Positions 8,708-16,842 of a DNA stretch of 54,471 bases are shown piece after piece. Both the position numbers and the translations under genes were made by a program. Under the pieces are notes generated by a model. The model was not told where the DNA came from and searched no databases. It saw only the letters and a list, made by a program, of their open reading frames with translations. Source of the stretch: an uncultured Anaeromyxobacter sp. (GTDB taxonomy: Bacteria > Myxococcota > Myxococcia > Myxococcales > Anaeromyxobacteraceae); NCBI GenBank assembly GCA_903904005.1, contig CAIVAR010000020.1:1-54471 (forward strand), written 5' to 3'. Position 1 is the stretch's first letter. Each line of letters begins with the position of its first letter.

Positions 8708-9603
8708 GCGAGGGGCTCGTCCACCTCCTCCAGCTGCTCGTGTCCGGCGTGGTCACCGGCGGCATCTACGCGCTCGTGGCCATGGGGTTCGTGGTGGTCT
8801 ACAAGGCCACCCGGGTCATCAACTTCGCCACCGGCGAGTTCATGATGCTCGGCGCCTTCTTCGCCTGGACGGCGATGAGCGCGGTGCAGGCCCCCTTCGT
8901 GGTGGCGCTGCTGGTCGCGGTGGCGGCCTCGGCCCTGCTGGGGATGGCCACCGAGCGGCTGGTGCTCCGGCCCCTGCTCGGCCAGCGCACCATCTCGGTC
9001 ATCATGGTGACCATCGGGCTCGCCGCCATCTTCAAGGGGCTGGCCCAGATCGCCTGGTCGGGCGACTACCGGTCCTATCCGGCCATCTTCCCGCGGGCCC
9101 CCATCGAGCTCGGCCCCATCCTCCTGCCCTCGCGCCAGTTCTACCCGTTCCTCATCGCCGTGGGCGCCATCGCGCTGGTGGGGCTGGGCTTCCGCTTCAC
9201 CCGCACCGGCGTCGCCATGCGGGCCACGGCCGACGACCAGATGGCCGCCTTCGGCATGGGCATCGACATCCGGCGCATCTTCTCCCTCTCCTGGAGCCTG
9301 GCCGCCATGACCGCGGCCGTGGCCGGGATCGTGGTCGGCATCATCGGCGGGATCAGCCCGCAGCTCGGCGCCATCGGGCTGCGCACCTTCCCGGTGGTGA
9401 TCCTGGGCGGGCTCGACAGCATCGGTGGCGCGCTGGTGGGGGGCGTGATCATCGGCGTGCTCGAGAACCTGGCCGGCGGCTACGTCGACCCGCTGCTCGA
9501 CGGCGCATCGCTGAAGGAGGTCGTGCCCTTCGTGGTGCTGGTCTTCACGCTCATGGTGCGCCCCTACGGCCTCTTCGGCACGCGGGAGGTGGAGCGGCTC
9601 TGA
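8704..9603 (+). CDS. livH: Branched-chain-amino-acid-type ABC transporter permease LivH
   Basis: Inner-membrane permease, 299 residues, with about eight hydrophobic spans. The N-terminal GGIYALVAMGFVVVYKATRVINFATGEF stretch (residues 18-45) is diagnostic of LivH, and GLRTFPVVILGGLDSIGGALVGG near residue 225 carries the conserved EAA-like loop. A GTG start overlaps the livG stop by four bases. It pairs with LivM to form the translocation channel. Confidence 0.92.
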   Translation: MSEGLVHLLQLLVSGVVTGGIYALVAMGFVVVYKATRVINFATGEFMMLGAFFAWTAMSAVQAPFVVALLVAVAASALLGMATERLVLRPLLGQRTISVIMVTIGLAAIFKGLAQIAWSGDYRSYPAIFPRAPIELGPILLPSRQFYPFLIAVGAIALVGLGFRFTRTGVAMRATADDQMAAFGMGIDIRRIFSLSWSLAAMTAAVAGIVVGIIGGISPQLGAIGLRTFPVVILGGLDSIGGALVGGVIIGVLENLAGGYVDPLLDGASLKEVVPFVVLVFTLMVRPYGLFGTREVERL

Positions 9604-9619
9604 CCGCCCCGGCACCCCC

Positions 9620-10663
9620 GTGATCATCGGCAACCACAAGGAGAGCTACGCCTCGGACGAGGCCATCTTCCGGACCCCGGCCACCCGCGCCTGGATGGGG
9701 ATCGCGGCGGTGGCCGCGCTGGTCTTCCCCTTCGTCGCCGGCGACTACCTGCTCTACCTGGCGAACCTCATGGCGGTGCTGGCGCTGGGGGCGCTCGGGC
9801 TCAACATCCTCATCGGCTTCACCGGGCAGATCTCGCTCGGCCACGCCGCCTTCATGGGGGTGGGCGCCTACGCCACGGCCATCCTGGCCTCCCGCTTCGG
9901 GCTCCCCTTCTGGATCTCCATCCCGGCGGGCGGCGCGCTGGCCACCGGCGCCGGCATGGTGGTGGGGGCGCCGTCGCTGCGCATCAAGGGACTCTACCTG
10001 GCCATCGCCACCCTGTCGGCCCAGGTGATCTTCGAGTGGATCTTCACCAACTGGACGTCGGTGACCGGGGGCATCCGCGGCCTCAACGTGGCGCCGGCCT
10101 CGATCGCCGGCTTCCGGCTCGACACCGACGAGCGGATCTACTTCCTCATCGTCGGGGTCACCGTCGTCCACTTCCTGCTCGCCACCAACCTGCGCCGCTC
10201 GCGCTGGGGGCGGGCCTTCGTGGCGGTGCGCGACCGGGACGTGGCCGCCGAGATCGTGGGCGTGAACCTCTTCCGCACCAAGATCCTGGCGTTCATGGTG
10301 TCCTCCTACTACGCGGGGATCGCCGGCGGCCTCTGGGTCTACTTCACCAAGGTGGTGACGCCGGAGACCTTCCCGCTCTCCCTCTCCATCCAGTTCCTGG
10401 CCATCGTCATCGTGGGCGGGCTGGGCTCCATCAAGGGCACCGTCTACGGCACGGTCTTCATGACGCTGGTGCCGGAGCTGCTCAAGGCCGGCACCGGCCT
10501 GGCCCGCGTCGTCTGGCCGACCGCGCAGTCGTACCTCTTCCCGCTGCGCGACGTGGTCTTCGGCCTGCTCATCGTCGTCTTCCTGATCTTCGAGCCCCAC
10601 GGGCTCGCCGAGGTGTGGAACCGCGTGAAGCGCTTCTTCTCGCTGTGGCCGTTCGAAAAGTGA
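9620..10663 (+). CDS. livM: Branched-chain-amino-acid-type ABC transporter permease LivM
   Basis: Second membrane subunit of the importer, 347 residues. It shows the LivM signature LGLNILIGFTGQISLGHAAFMGVGAY (about 59-85), a central YLAIATLSAQ segment, and the C-terminal AIVIVGGLGSIKGTVYG coupling region. It begins at a GTG 16 bases after livH. The N-terminal 30 residues before the first membrane span are hydrophilic. The C terminus ends in a basic tail (RVKRFFSLWPFEK), probably cytoplasmic. Confidence 0.9.
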   Translation: MIIGNHKESYASDEAIFRTPATRAWMGIAAVAALVFPFVAGDYLLYLANLMAVLALGALGLNILIGFTGQISLGHAAFMGVGAYATAILASRFGLPFWISIPAGGALATGAGMVVGAPSLRIKGLYLAIATLSAQVIFEWIFTNWTSVTGGIRGLNVAPASIAGFRLDTDERIYFLIVGVTVVHFLLATNLRRSRWGRAFVAVRDRDVAAEIVGVNLFRTKILAFMVSSYYAGIAGGLWVYFTKVVTPETFPLSLSIQFLAIVIVGGLGSIKGTVYGTVFMTLVPELLKAGTGLARVVWPTAQSYLFPLRDVVFGLLIVVFLIFEPHGLAEVWNRVKRFFSLWPFEK

Positions 10664-10682
10664 AACGAAGGAGGAACCCCGC

Positions 10683-11861
10683 ATGAAGCACACGATCCGA
10701 CGCTCCGCCCTGCTCCTCGCCGCCCTGATCGGGCTCTCCCCCGCCGCCCGCGCCGCCGACGACGTCGTCACCGTGGGGGCCTGCCAGCCCATCACCGGAC
10801 GCTTCGCCTTCGCCGGCATCGCCATCAACGCCGGCCTCCAGGACTACCTGAACCTGGCCAACGAGAAGCAGCTCGTGAAGGGCAAGAAGTTCAACTACGT
10901 GTACGAGGACTCCGGGTACGACACCGAGCGCGCCGTGGCCTGCTTCAAGCAGATCATGGCCAAGCACAACCCGGTCATCATGTACGGGGAGTCGACCGGG
11001 CTCGGCAAGGCCATCGCCCCCGAGCTGAACTCCCGCTACAAGGTGCTCTACGCCTCGGCCTCGTTCTCCAGCGAGCTGGCCGACCCCAAGACCCACCCCT
11101 ACTCCTTCATCTCCGGGCCCACCTACTCGGACATGTTCGGCGTGCTCCTCGACTACATCGCCCGCAACAAGGGGGCGGCCAGGCCCAAGGTGGCCTTCTT
11201 CTACAGCGACACCGAGTTCGGCAAGGACCCCATCCCCTTCGCGCGCAAGCGGGCCGCCGAGCTGGGCATCGACGTGGTCAGCGAGATCGTCACCAAGGCC
11301 GGCGCCGTCGACGTGACGAGCGAGGTCCTGCAGCTCAAGAAGACCAACCCCGACTACGTGATCTTCCAGGGCTACATCCTCTCCCCCATCATCGAGGTCA
11401 TCCGCGCCACCAAGGACTTCGGCCTGAAGACCAAGTTCATGGGCACCTTCTGGTCGATGGACAAGGGCATCATCGAGAAGCTCGGGCCGGACGCCGAGGG
11501 CTACATGGGCGTCAACCCCTACGCCTACTTCTACGACGAGTCGGCGCCCGGCATCGTCGCCATGCGCGCCTGGAACCAGAAGGCCCACCCGGACGTGAAG
11601 TACCAGCCCAACTCCTACATCCAGGGCTGGTTCACCGGGATGGTCTACGTGGAGGCGGTGAAGCGCGTGGTGGCGTCGGGCAAGCCGGTCACCGGCGAGA
11701 ACCTGGCCGCCGTCCTCGACACCATCAAGGACTGGGACACCGGCGGCGTCACCGGCAAGGTCACCTTCGTGAACCACAAGGCCGGCGTGGGGCGCGTCTA
11801 CCGGGCCAACGCGGCCAAGGGCATCTTCGAGCCGGCCTCCGACTGGATCTACTCGAAGTGA
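10683..11861 (+). CDS. Periplasmic substrate-binding protein of the Liv-type ABC transporter
   Basis: Type I periplasmic binding protein (Peripla_BP_6 family), 392 residues. A cleavable signal peptide is visible: basic KHTIRR, a hydrophobic LLLAALIGL core, and AARA as a probable cleavage site near residue 24. The mature protein starts with VTVGACQPITGRFAFAG, the usual first strand and ligand loop. GESTG (about residue 103) and the VAFFYSDTEFGKD hinge-domain strand follow. A strong AAGGAGG-like sequence precedes the ATG. Its stop overlaps the livF start. The ligand cannot be deduced; proteins of this subgroup bind amino acids, aromatic acids or dicarboxylates. Confidence 0.88.
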   Translation: MKHTIRRSALLLAALIGLSPAARAADDVVTVGACQPITGRFAFAGIAINAGLQDYLNLANEKQLVKGKKFNYVYEDSGYDTERAVACFKQIMAKHNPVIMYGESTGLGKAIAPELNSRYKVLYASASFSSELADPKTHPYSFISGPTYSDMFGVLLDYIARNKGAARPKVAFFYSDTEFGKDPIPFARKRAAELGIDVVSEIVTKAGAVDVTSEVLQLKKTNPDYVIFQGYILSPIIEVIRATKDFGLKTKFMGTFWSMDKGIIEKLGPDAEGYMGVNPYAYFYDESAPGIVAMRAWNQKAHPDVKYQPNSYIQGWFTGMVYVEAVKRVVASGKPVTGENLAAVLDTIKDWDTGGVTGKVTFVNHKAGVGRVYRANAAKGIFEPASDWIYSK

Positions 11862-12661
11862 ACCCGCCGCTCCTCCACGTCAACAACCTGGAGGTGGTCT
11901 ACCACCACACCGTCCAGGTCCTGAAGGGGCTCTCCCTCTCCGTGCCCGAGGGCGCCATCGTGGCGCTCCTCGGGTCGAACGGGGCCGGGAAGACCACGAC
12001 CCTGAAGGCGATCTCCGGCCTGCTCCCGCTCGAGGACGGGGAGATCGTCGACGGTCAGATCGCCTTCCGTGGAGCCTCCATCGCCGGGAACCTGCCCCAC
12101 CGCATCGCGCAGGACGGGCTCTTCCAGGTGATGGAGGGGCGGCGCATCTTCGAGCACCTCACGGTGGAGGAGAATCTGGAGGCGGCCACCTACGCCCGCA
12201 AGGGCGGGGTCGACCTGGGCGAGGCCCTGAGGAAGGTCTTCGCCTACTTCCCGCGGCTGCGCGAGCGTCGCAAGCAGCTGGGCGGGTACCTCTCGGGGGG
12301 AGAGCAGCAGATGCTCGCCATCGGCCGCGCGCTGGTGGCGGGCCCGTCGCTCCTGCTCCTCGACGAGCCCTCGCTGGGGCTCTCGCCGCTGCTCGTGCAG
12401 GAGATCTTCCGCATCATCGAGGCCATCAACCGGGACGAGAAGGTCTCCATCCTGCTCGTCGAGCAGAACGCCCGCATGGCGCTCGGCATCGCCAGCCACG
12501 CCTACATCATGGAGAACGGCAAGGTCGTGCTCGACGGGCCGGCCGCCAGGCTGCGCGAGGACCGCGACGTGCAGGAGTTCTACCTGGGCAGCCGGGGCGG
12601 GGCGCAGGCCAGCTACCGGAACGTGAAGCACTACCGGCGGAGGAAGCGTTGGCTCTCATGA
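11858..12661 (+). CDS. livF: Branched-chain-amino-acid-type ABC transporter ATP-binding protein LivF
   Basis: Second ATPase of the importer, 267 residues. Walker A GSNGAGKTT (about residue 39), an LSGGEQQMLAIGRAL signature and Walker B LLLLDEPSLGLSP are intact, followed by LLVEQNARMAL, which is the LivF-specific form of the H-loop neighbourhood (Q for H). A 25-residue basic C-terminal tail (YRNVKHYRRRKR) extends beyond the usual family end. The GTG start and the TGA stop each overlap the adjoining genes by four bases, indicating coupled translation with the binding protein and the acyl-CoA synthetase. Confidence 0.92.
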   Translation: MNPPLLHVNNLEVVYHHTVQVLKGLSLSVPEGAIVALLGSNGAGKTTTLKAISGLLPLEDGEIVDGQIAFRGASIAGNLPHRIAQDGLFQVMEGRRIFEHLTVEENLEAATYARKGGVDLGEALRKVFAYFPRLRERRKQLGGYLSGGEQQMLAIGRALVAGPSLLLLDEPSLGLSPLLVQEIFRIIEAINRDEKVSILLVEQNARMALGIASHAYIMENGKVVLDGPAARLREDRDVQEFYLGSRGGAQASYRNVKHYRRRKRWLS

Positions 12662-14463
12662 CCGGGCCCGCCGACACCCTCCCCAAGCTCCTCGCCGAGC
12701 GGGCCGCCCTCCACCCGGACGCGGTGGCGCTGCGGGAGAAGGAGTACGGCATCTGGCAGCGGGTGACCTGGCGCGGCTACCTCGACCACGTGCGCCGGGC
12801 CTGCATGGGCTTCACCGCGCTCGGGCTCGTGCCGGGCGACAAGGTGGCCATCCTCTCCGAGAACCGTCGCGAGTGGCTCTACGCCGAGCTGGCCGCCATG
12901 GCGGCCGGGGCGGTGGGCGTGGGCGTCTACCCGACCAGCCCCTCGAACGAGGTGCAGTACGTGCTCGCCCACTCGGGCGCCACCATCGTGGTGGCCGAGG
13001 ACCAGGAGCAGGTCGACAAGATCCTGGAGGTGGGCGACCAGCTCCCGGCGGTGCGCCACGTCGTGGTGCCCGAGACGAAGGGGCTGCGGAGCTACAAGGA
13101 CCCGCGCCTGCTCTCCTGGGAGGAGCTCGAGGCGCGAGGGGAGCGTCTCGCCGCGGAGCGCCCGGGCCGCTTCGAGGAGCTGGTGGCCGCCACCCGCGCC
13201 GACGACGTGGCCTTCCTCATCTACACCTCGGGCACCACCGGCTTCCCCAAGGGAGCCATGATCTCCCACCGCAGCATCCTCGGGCAGGCCCGCGCCGCCG
13301 CCGAGGCCACCGGCATCACGGGGACCGACACGGTGGTCTCCTACCTGCCGCTCTGTCACGTGGCCGAGCAGATCTTCTCGGTCTACCTGCCGCTCCAGCT
13401 GGGCATGACGGTGAGCTTCGCCGAGGGCATCCGCACCATCCAGGAGGACCTCCGGGAGATCGCACCCTCGGTCTTCCTGGGGGTCCCGCGCATCTGGGAG
13501 AAGATGCAGGCCGGCATCCAGGTGAAGATCCAGGAGACCGGCCCCCTGCGCCGGCGCATCTTCGAGCGCGCCATCGAGCGGGGTCGGCGGCTCACCCGCC
13601 AGCGCCTCTCCGGCCAGCCGATCGGGGCCGTCGACCGGCTCCTCTCCGGCCTCGACTACCTGCTCGTCCGGCGCGCCCTGCAGAACTTCGTCGGCCTGCG
13701 GCGGGCCCGGGCCACCTTCTCGGCGGCTGCCGCCATCTCGCCGGACGTCCTCCTCTTCTTCCACGCCATGGGCATCGCGGTGCGGGAGGGGTACGGCATG
13801 ACCGAGTGCACCGGCTTCTCCTTCGTCCAGCGCGAGGGGGAGGTCCGGCTGGGAACGGTGGGGCGCCCCATCCCCGGGCTCGAGTTCCGCCTGGCCGACG
13901 ACGGCGAGCTCCTCAAGCGGGGCGAGACGGTCTTCCTCGGCTACTTCCGGGACGAGAAGGCCACCGCCGAGGTGCTCGAGGGGGGCTGGCTCCACACCGG
14001 CGACGTCGCCGTCCTCGATCCGGACGGCCAGCTGCGCATCGTCGACCGCAAGAAGGCCATCTTCGTCACCTCGGGGGGCAAGAACGTCTCCCCGTCGCTG
14101 GTGGAGAACGCACTCAAGGTCTCCCCCTACATCAAGGAGGCGGTGGTCCTCGGCGAGGGGGAGAAGTTCGTCTCCGCGCTGGTGCAGATCGACTTCGAGA
14201 ACGTGGGACAGTGGGCGACGGAGCGGAAGCTCGCCTATACCAACTTCCGCAGCCTCACGGCGCTCTCCGAGGTGCAGGAGCTCGTCGCCGCCGAGGTGGA
14301 CCGGGCCAACCAGGGGCTGGCGCCGGTGGAGCAGGTGCGGAAGTTCCGCCTGCTCGAGAAGGAGCTCGACCACGACGACAACGAGGTCACCGCCACCATG
14401 AAGGTCCGCCGCAAGACGATCTACGAGAAGTTCGCCCCGCTCATCCGGGAGATCTACCAGTGA
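12658..14463 (+). CDS. Long-chain (or related) acyl-CoA synthetase, AMP-forming
   Basis: Adenylates a carboxylic acid and joins it to coenzyme A. 601 residues. The adenylation motif YTSGTTGFPKGA lies at about 191-202, GYGMTEC (A5) near 379, the hinge and ATP-contact residues in GGWLHTGDVA and RIVDRKKAIFVTSGGKNVSP, and a C-terminal KVRRKTIYEKF region close to the catalytic lysine motif. Overall layout resembles FadD15/ACSL-type enzymes with the LPLCHVAEQ linker. I chose the ATG overlapping the livF stop; an in-frame TTG nine bases earlier is the alternative. Embedded in the Liv operon, it would activate the imported acid, although chain length is unknown. Confidence 0.87.
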   Translation: MTGPADTLPKLLAERAALHPDAVALREKEYGIWQRVTWRGYLDHVRRACMGFTALGLVPGDKVAILSENRREWLYAELAAMAAGAVGVGVYPTSPSNEVQYVLAHSGATIVVAEDQEQVDKILEVGDQLPAVRHVVVPETKGLRSYKDPRLLSWEELEARGERLAAERPGRFEELVAATRADDVAFLIYTSGTTGFPKGAMISHRSILGQARAAAEATGITGTDTVVSYLPLCHVAEQIFSVYLPLQLGMTVSFAEGIRTIQEDLREIAPSVFLGVPRIWEKMQAGIQVKIQETGPLRRRIFERAIERGRRLTRQRLSGQPIGAVDRLLSGLDYLLVRRALQNFVGLRRARATFSAAAAISPDVLLFFHAMGIAVREGYGMTECTGFSFVQREGEVRLGTVGRPIPGLEFRLADDGELLKRGETVFLGYFRDEKATAEVLEGGWLHTGDVAVLDPDGQLRIVDRKKAIFVTSGGKNVSPSLVENALKVSPYIKEAVVLGEGEKFVSALVQIDFENVGQWATERKLAYTNFRSLTALSEVQELVAAEVDRANQGLAPVEQVRKFRLLEKELDHDDNEVTATMKVRRKTIYEKFAPLIREIYQ

Positions 14464-15617
14464 CCCACCGCGACGACGGCCGGCCGGTGCACGCCGCCAT
14501 CGTGGGGTGGGGGAAGTGCCTGCCGCCCGCGGTGCTCACCAACCGCGACTTCGCCACCTTCCTCGAGACCGACGACGAGTGGATCGCCTCGCGCACCGGC
14601 ATGCGGGAGCGGCGCATCTCCCACGTCCCGCTGGGCGAGATCATCCACGTGGCGGCGGCCCGGGCGCTGGCCTGCGCCGGGATGTCGGCCGACGAGCTCG
14701 ACCTCATCGTGGTGGGGAGCACGCTCGGCGACGAGGTCTGCCCCAACGTCTCGTCCGGCACCCAGAAGCGGCTCGGGGCCCGCAACGCCGCGGTGATGGA
14801 CGTGAACACCGCCTGCACGAGCTTCCTCTACGGGCTCTCCACGGCCACCGCGCTCATCCGCACCGGCGTGGTGAAGAACGCGCTGGTGGTGGGGGCGGAG
14901 GCCCCCTCCCCCTTCATGGACTGGGAGAACCGCAACGTGGCGGTGCTCTTCGGCGACGGCTGCGGCGCCGTGGTGCTGAAGGCCTCCACGAAGGAAGAGG
15001 GGGTGCTCGCCGAGCGGCTCGGCTGCTACGGCGAATCCCGCTCCATCCTCGACATCCGCGGCGTCGGCGCCCGCTACGCCAACCAGGGCATCCCGGGCGG
15101 CTACTCGTCCTGGAGCTTCGACGGGCAGGAGATCTTCAGGAAGGCCGTCATCGGGATGACCCAGGCCAGCCTGGAGGCGCTCGGGAAGAGAGGGCTCGCC
15201 ATCGGCGACGTCGACCTCATGATCCCCCACCAGGCCAACCAGCGGATCATCGACGCGGTGGGCAAGCGGGTCGGCATCGATCCCGGCAGGGTGTTCGTGA
15301 ACGTGCAGAAGTACGGGAACATGTCGGCGGCCACCGTCCCGGTGGCCCTCGTGGAGGCGCTCGAGGAGGGACGGGTGAAGCCCGGGGCCACGCTGCTCTT
15401 GCCCGCCTTCGGCGGCGGCCTCACCTGGTGCGCCCACGTGGTCCGCTGGGGCGAGCGCACCACCCCCCTCGGCACGAGCAGCGTCTCGCTCTCCCCCTGC
15501 GACCGGACCGGGCTCGAGCTCGTCAACGACCTGCGGGCCCGCCGGGCCCGCTACCACCAGGCGGCCGCCCCCTTCATCGAGGCGGCCCGCCATCTCCTCG
15601 ACGAGCCAGCGGCGTAG
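14460..15617 (+). CDS. 3-oxoacyl-ACP synthase III (FabH)-like ketosynthase with C-terminal extension
   Basis: Thiolase-fold condensing enzyme that would join an acyl-CoA starter to malonyl-ACP or a related extender. 385 residues. The Cys-His-Asn catalytic set is present: Cys119 in NTACTSF, His257 in IPHQANQRI and Asn287 in KYGNMSA. The N-terminal DDEWIASRTGMRERR motif near 38-52 is typical of FabH. About 55 residues beyond the normal C terminus (331-385) form a charged, arginine-rich extension not found in standard FabH (317-330 residues). The GTG start overlaps the acyl-CoA synthetase stop. Placement next to a synthetase and transporter suggests a specialised starter substrate rather than housekeeping fatty acid initiation. 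Confidence 0.82.
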   Translation: MTHRDDGRPVHAAIVGWGKCLPPAVLTNRDFATFLETDDEWIASRTGMRERRISHVPLGEIIHVAAARALACAGMSADELDLIVVGSTLGDEVCPNVSSGTQKRLGARNAAVMDVNTACTSFLYGLSTATALIRTGVVKNALVVGAEAPSPFMDWENRNVAVLFGDGCGAVVLKASTKEEGVLAERLGCYGESRSILDIRGVGARYANQGIPGGYSSWSFDGQEIFRKAVIGMTQASLEALGKRGLAIGDVDLMIPHQANQRIIDAVGKRVGIDPGRVFVNVQKYGNMSAATVPVALVEALEEGRVKPGATLLLPAFGGGLTWCAHVVRWGERTTPLGTSSVSLSPCDRTGLELVNDLRARRARYHQAAAPFIEAARHLLDEPAA

Positions 15618-15635
15618 CAAGTATCATCCCCTGCC

Positions 15636-16832
15636 ATGTCCATCCCAGCCCCCACCGTCGGCGAGCTCGTCCCCTCCGTGCGCCTGCTCCTCGGCCCCGG
15701 CCCCAGCCCCGTCCACCCGCGCGTCTACCGCGCCATGACCACGCCGCAGCTCGGCCACCTCGACCCGCAGTTCCTGGGGATCATGAACGAGGTGCAGGCC
15801 CAGCTCCGCTTCGCCTTCCAGACCGCGAACCCCTTCACCATCGCGGTGTCCGGCACGGGCTCGGCGGGCATGGAGGCGGCGCTCGTCAACGTGATCGAGC
15901 CGGGCGACACCGTCGTCATCTGCGCCGCCGGCGTCTTCGGCAACCGCATGGCCGACATCGTCGGGCGCTGCGGGGGCAAGCTGGTGAAGCTCGAGGTTCC
16001 CTGGGGTCAGGTCTTCCCCCACGCCACGATCGAGGAGGCCCTGAAGAAGCACGCCCCCGTGAAGGCGGTGGGCATCGTCCACGCCGAGACCTCCACCGGC
16101 GCGCAGCAGCCCATGGACGGGCTCGGCAAGCTCTGCCACGCGCACGGCGCGCTGCTCGTCGTCGACACCGTCACGTCGCTCGGCGGCGTGTCGGTCACGG
16201 TCGACGACTGGGAGGCCGACGCGGTCTACTCCGGCACCCAGAAGTGCCTCTCCTGCCCGCCCGGGCTGGCCCCCTTCACCCTCTCCCCGCGGGCCCTCGA
16301 CGCGGTGCGCGCGCGCAAGACCAAGGTGCAGTCCTGGTACCTCGACGCCGGGATGGTCGCGGACTACTGGGCCGAGGGGAAGCGCGTGTACCACCACACC
16401 GCCCCCATCTCCATGGTCTACGCGCTGCGCGAGGCGCTCCGGCTCGTGTGCGAGGAGGGGCTCGAGCCCCGCTTCGCCCGCCACCGCCGGAATGCCGCCG
16501 CCCTCATCTCCGGCTTCCGCGCCCTGGGCGCGCAGCCCCTCTCCTCCGACGGGGAGCGGCTGCCCTCCCTCAACGCCGTCACCCCACCCGAGGGGGTCGA
16601 CGAGGCCGCGGTCCGCAAGTACCTGCTCGCCGACCACGACATCGAGATCGGCGGCGGCCTGGGGCCTCTCGCCGGCAAGCTCTGGCGCATCGGCCTGATG
16701 GGCTACGGCTCGAGCCAGCAGAACGTGGTCACCGTCCTCGCCGCCATCGAGCAGGGCATGCGCAAGCAGGGCAAGGCGGTCGCGCCCGGCACCGCGGTCA
16801 GCGCCGCGCTGCGCTCCTACGACGGCGCCTGA
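15636..16832 (+). CDS. Class V aminotransferase, alanine/serine-glyoxylate type
   Basis: PLP enzyme that probably transaminates glyoxylate to glycine using alanine or serine. 398 residues. It opens with LLLGPGPSPVHPRV, typical of alanine-glyoxylate aminotransferases. SGTGSAGMEAAL (72-83) is the phosphate-binding region, VVDTVTSLGG holds the PLP-pyridine aspartate (D177), and SGTQKCLSCPPG places the Schiff-base lysine at 203. The gene sits 10 bases before glcD, so glycolate oxidase would feed it glyoxylate directly. Phosphoserine aminotransferase-like or purine-catabolic (ureidoglycine-glyoxylate) specificity cannot be excluded. Confidence 0.85.
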   Translation: MSIPAPTVGELVPSVRLLLGPGPSPVHPRVYRAMTTPQLGHLDPQFLGIMNEVQAQLRFAFQTANPFTIAVSGTGSAGMEAALVNVIEPGDTVVICAAGVFGNRMADIVGRCGGKLVKLEVPWGQVFPHATIEEALKKHAPVKAVGIVHAETSTGAQQPMDGLGKLCHAHGALLVVDTVTSLGGVSVTVDDWEADAVYSGTQKCLSCPPGLAPFTLSPRALDAVRARKTKVQSWYLDAGMVADYWAEGKRVYHHTAPISMVYALREALRLVCEEGLEPRFARHRRNAAALISGFRALGAQPLSSDGERLPSLNAVTPPEGVDEAAVRKYLLADHDIEIGGGLGPLAGKLWRIGLMGYGSSQQNVVTVLAAIEQGMRKQGKAVAPGTAVSAALRSYDGA

Positions 16833-16842
16833 GCCCACCGAC

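Noticed and set aside
12649-12657. TTG start for the acyl-CoA synthetase
   Set aside because: The ATG at 12658 gives the common ATGA overlap with livF; the TTG leaves only four bases after GGAGGA and adds nothing conserved.
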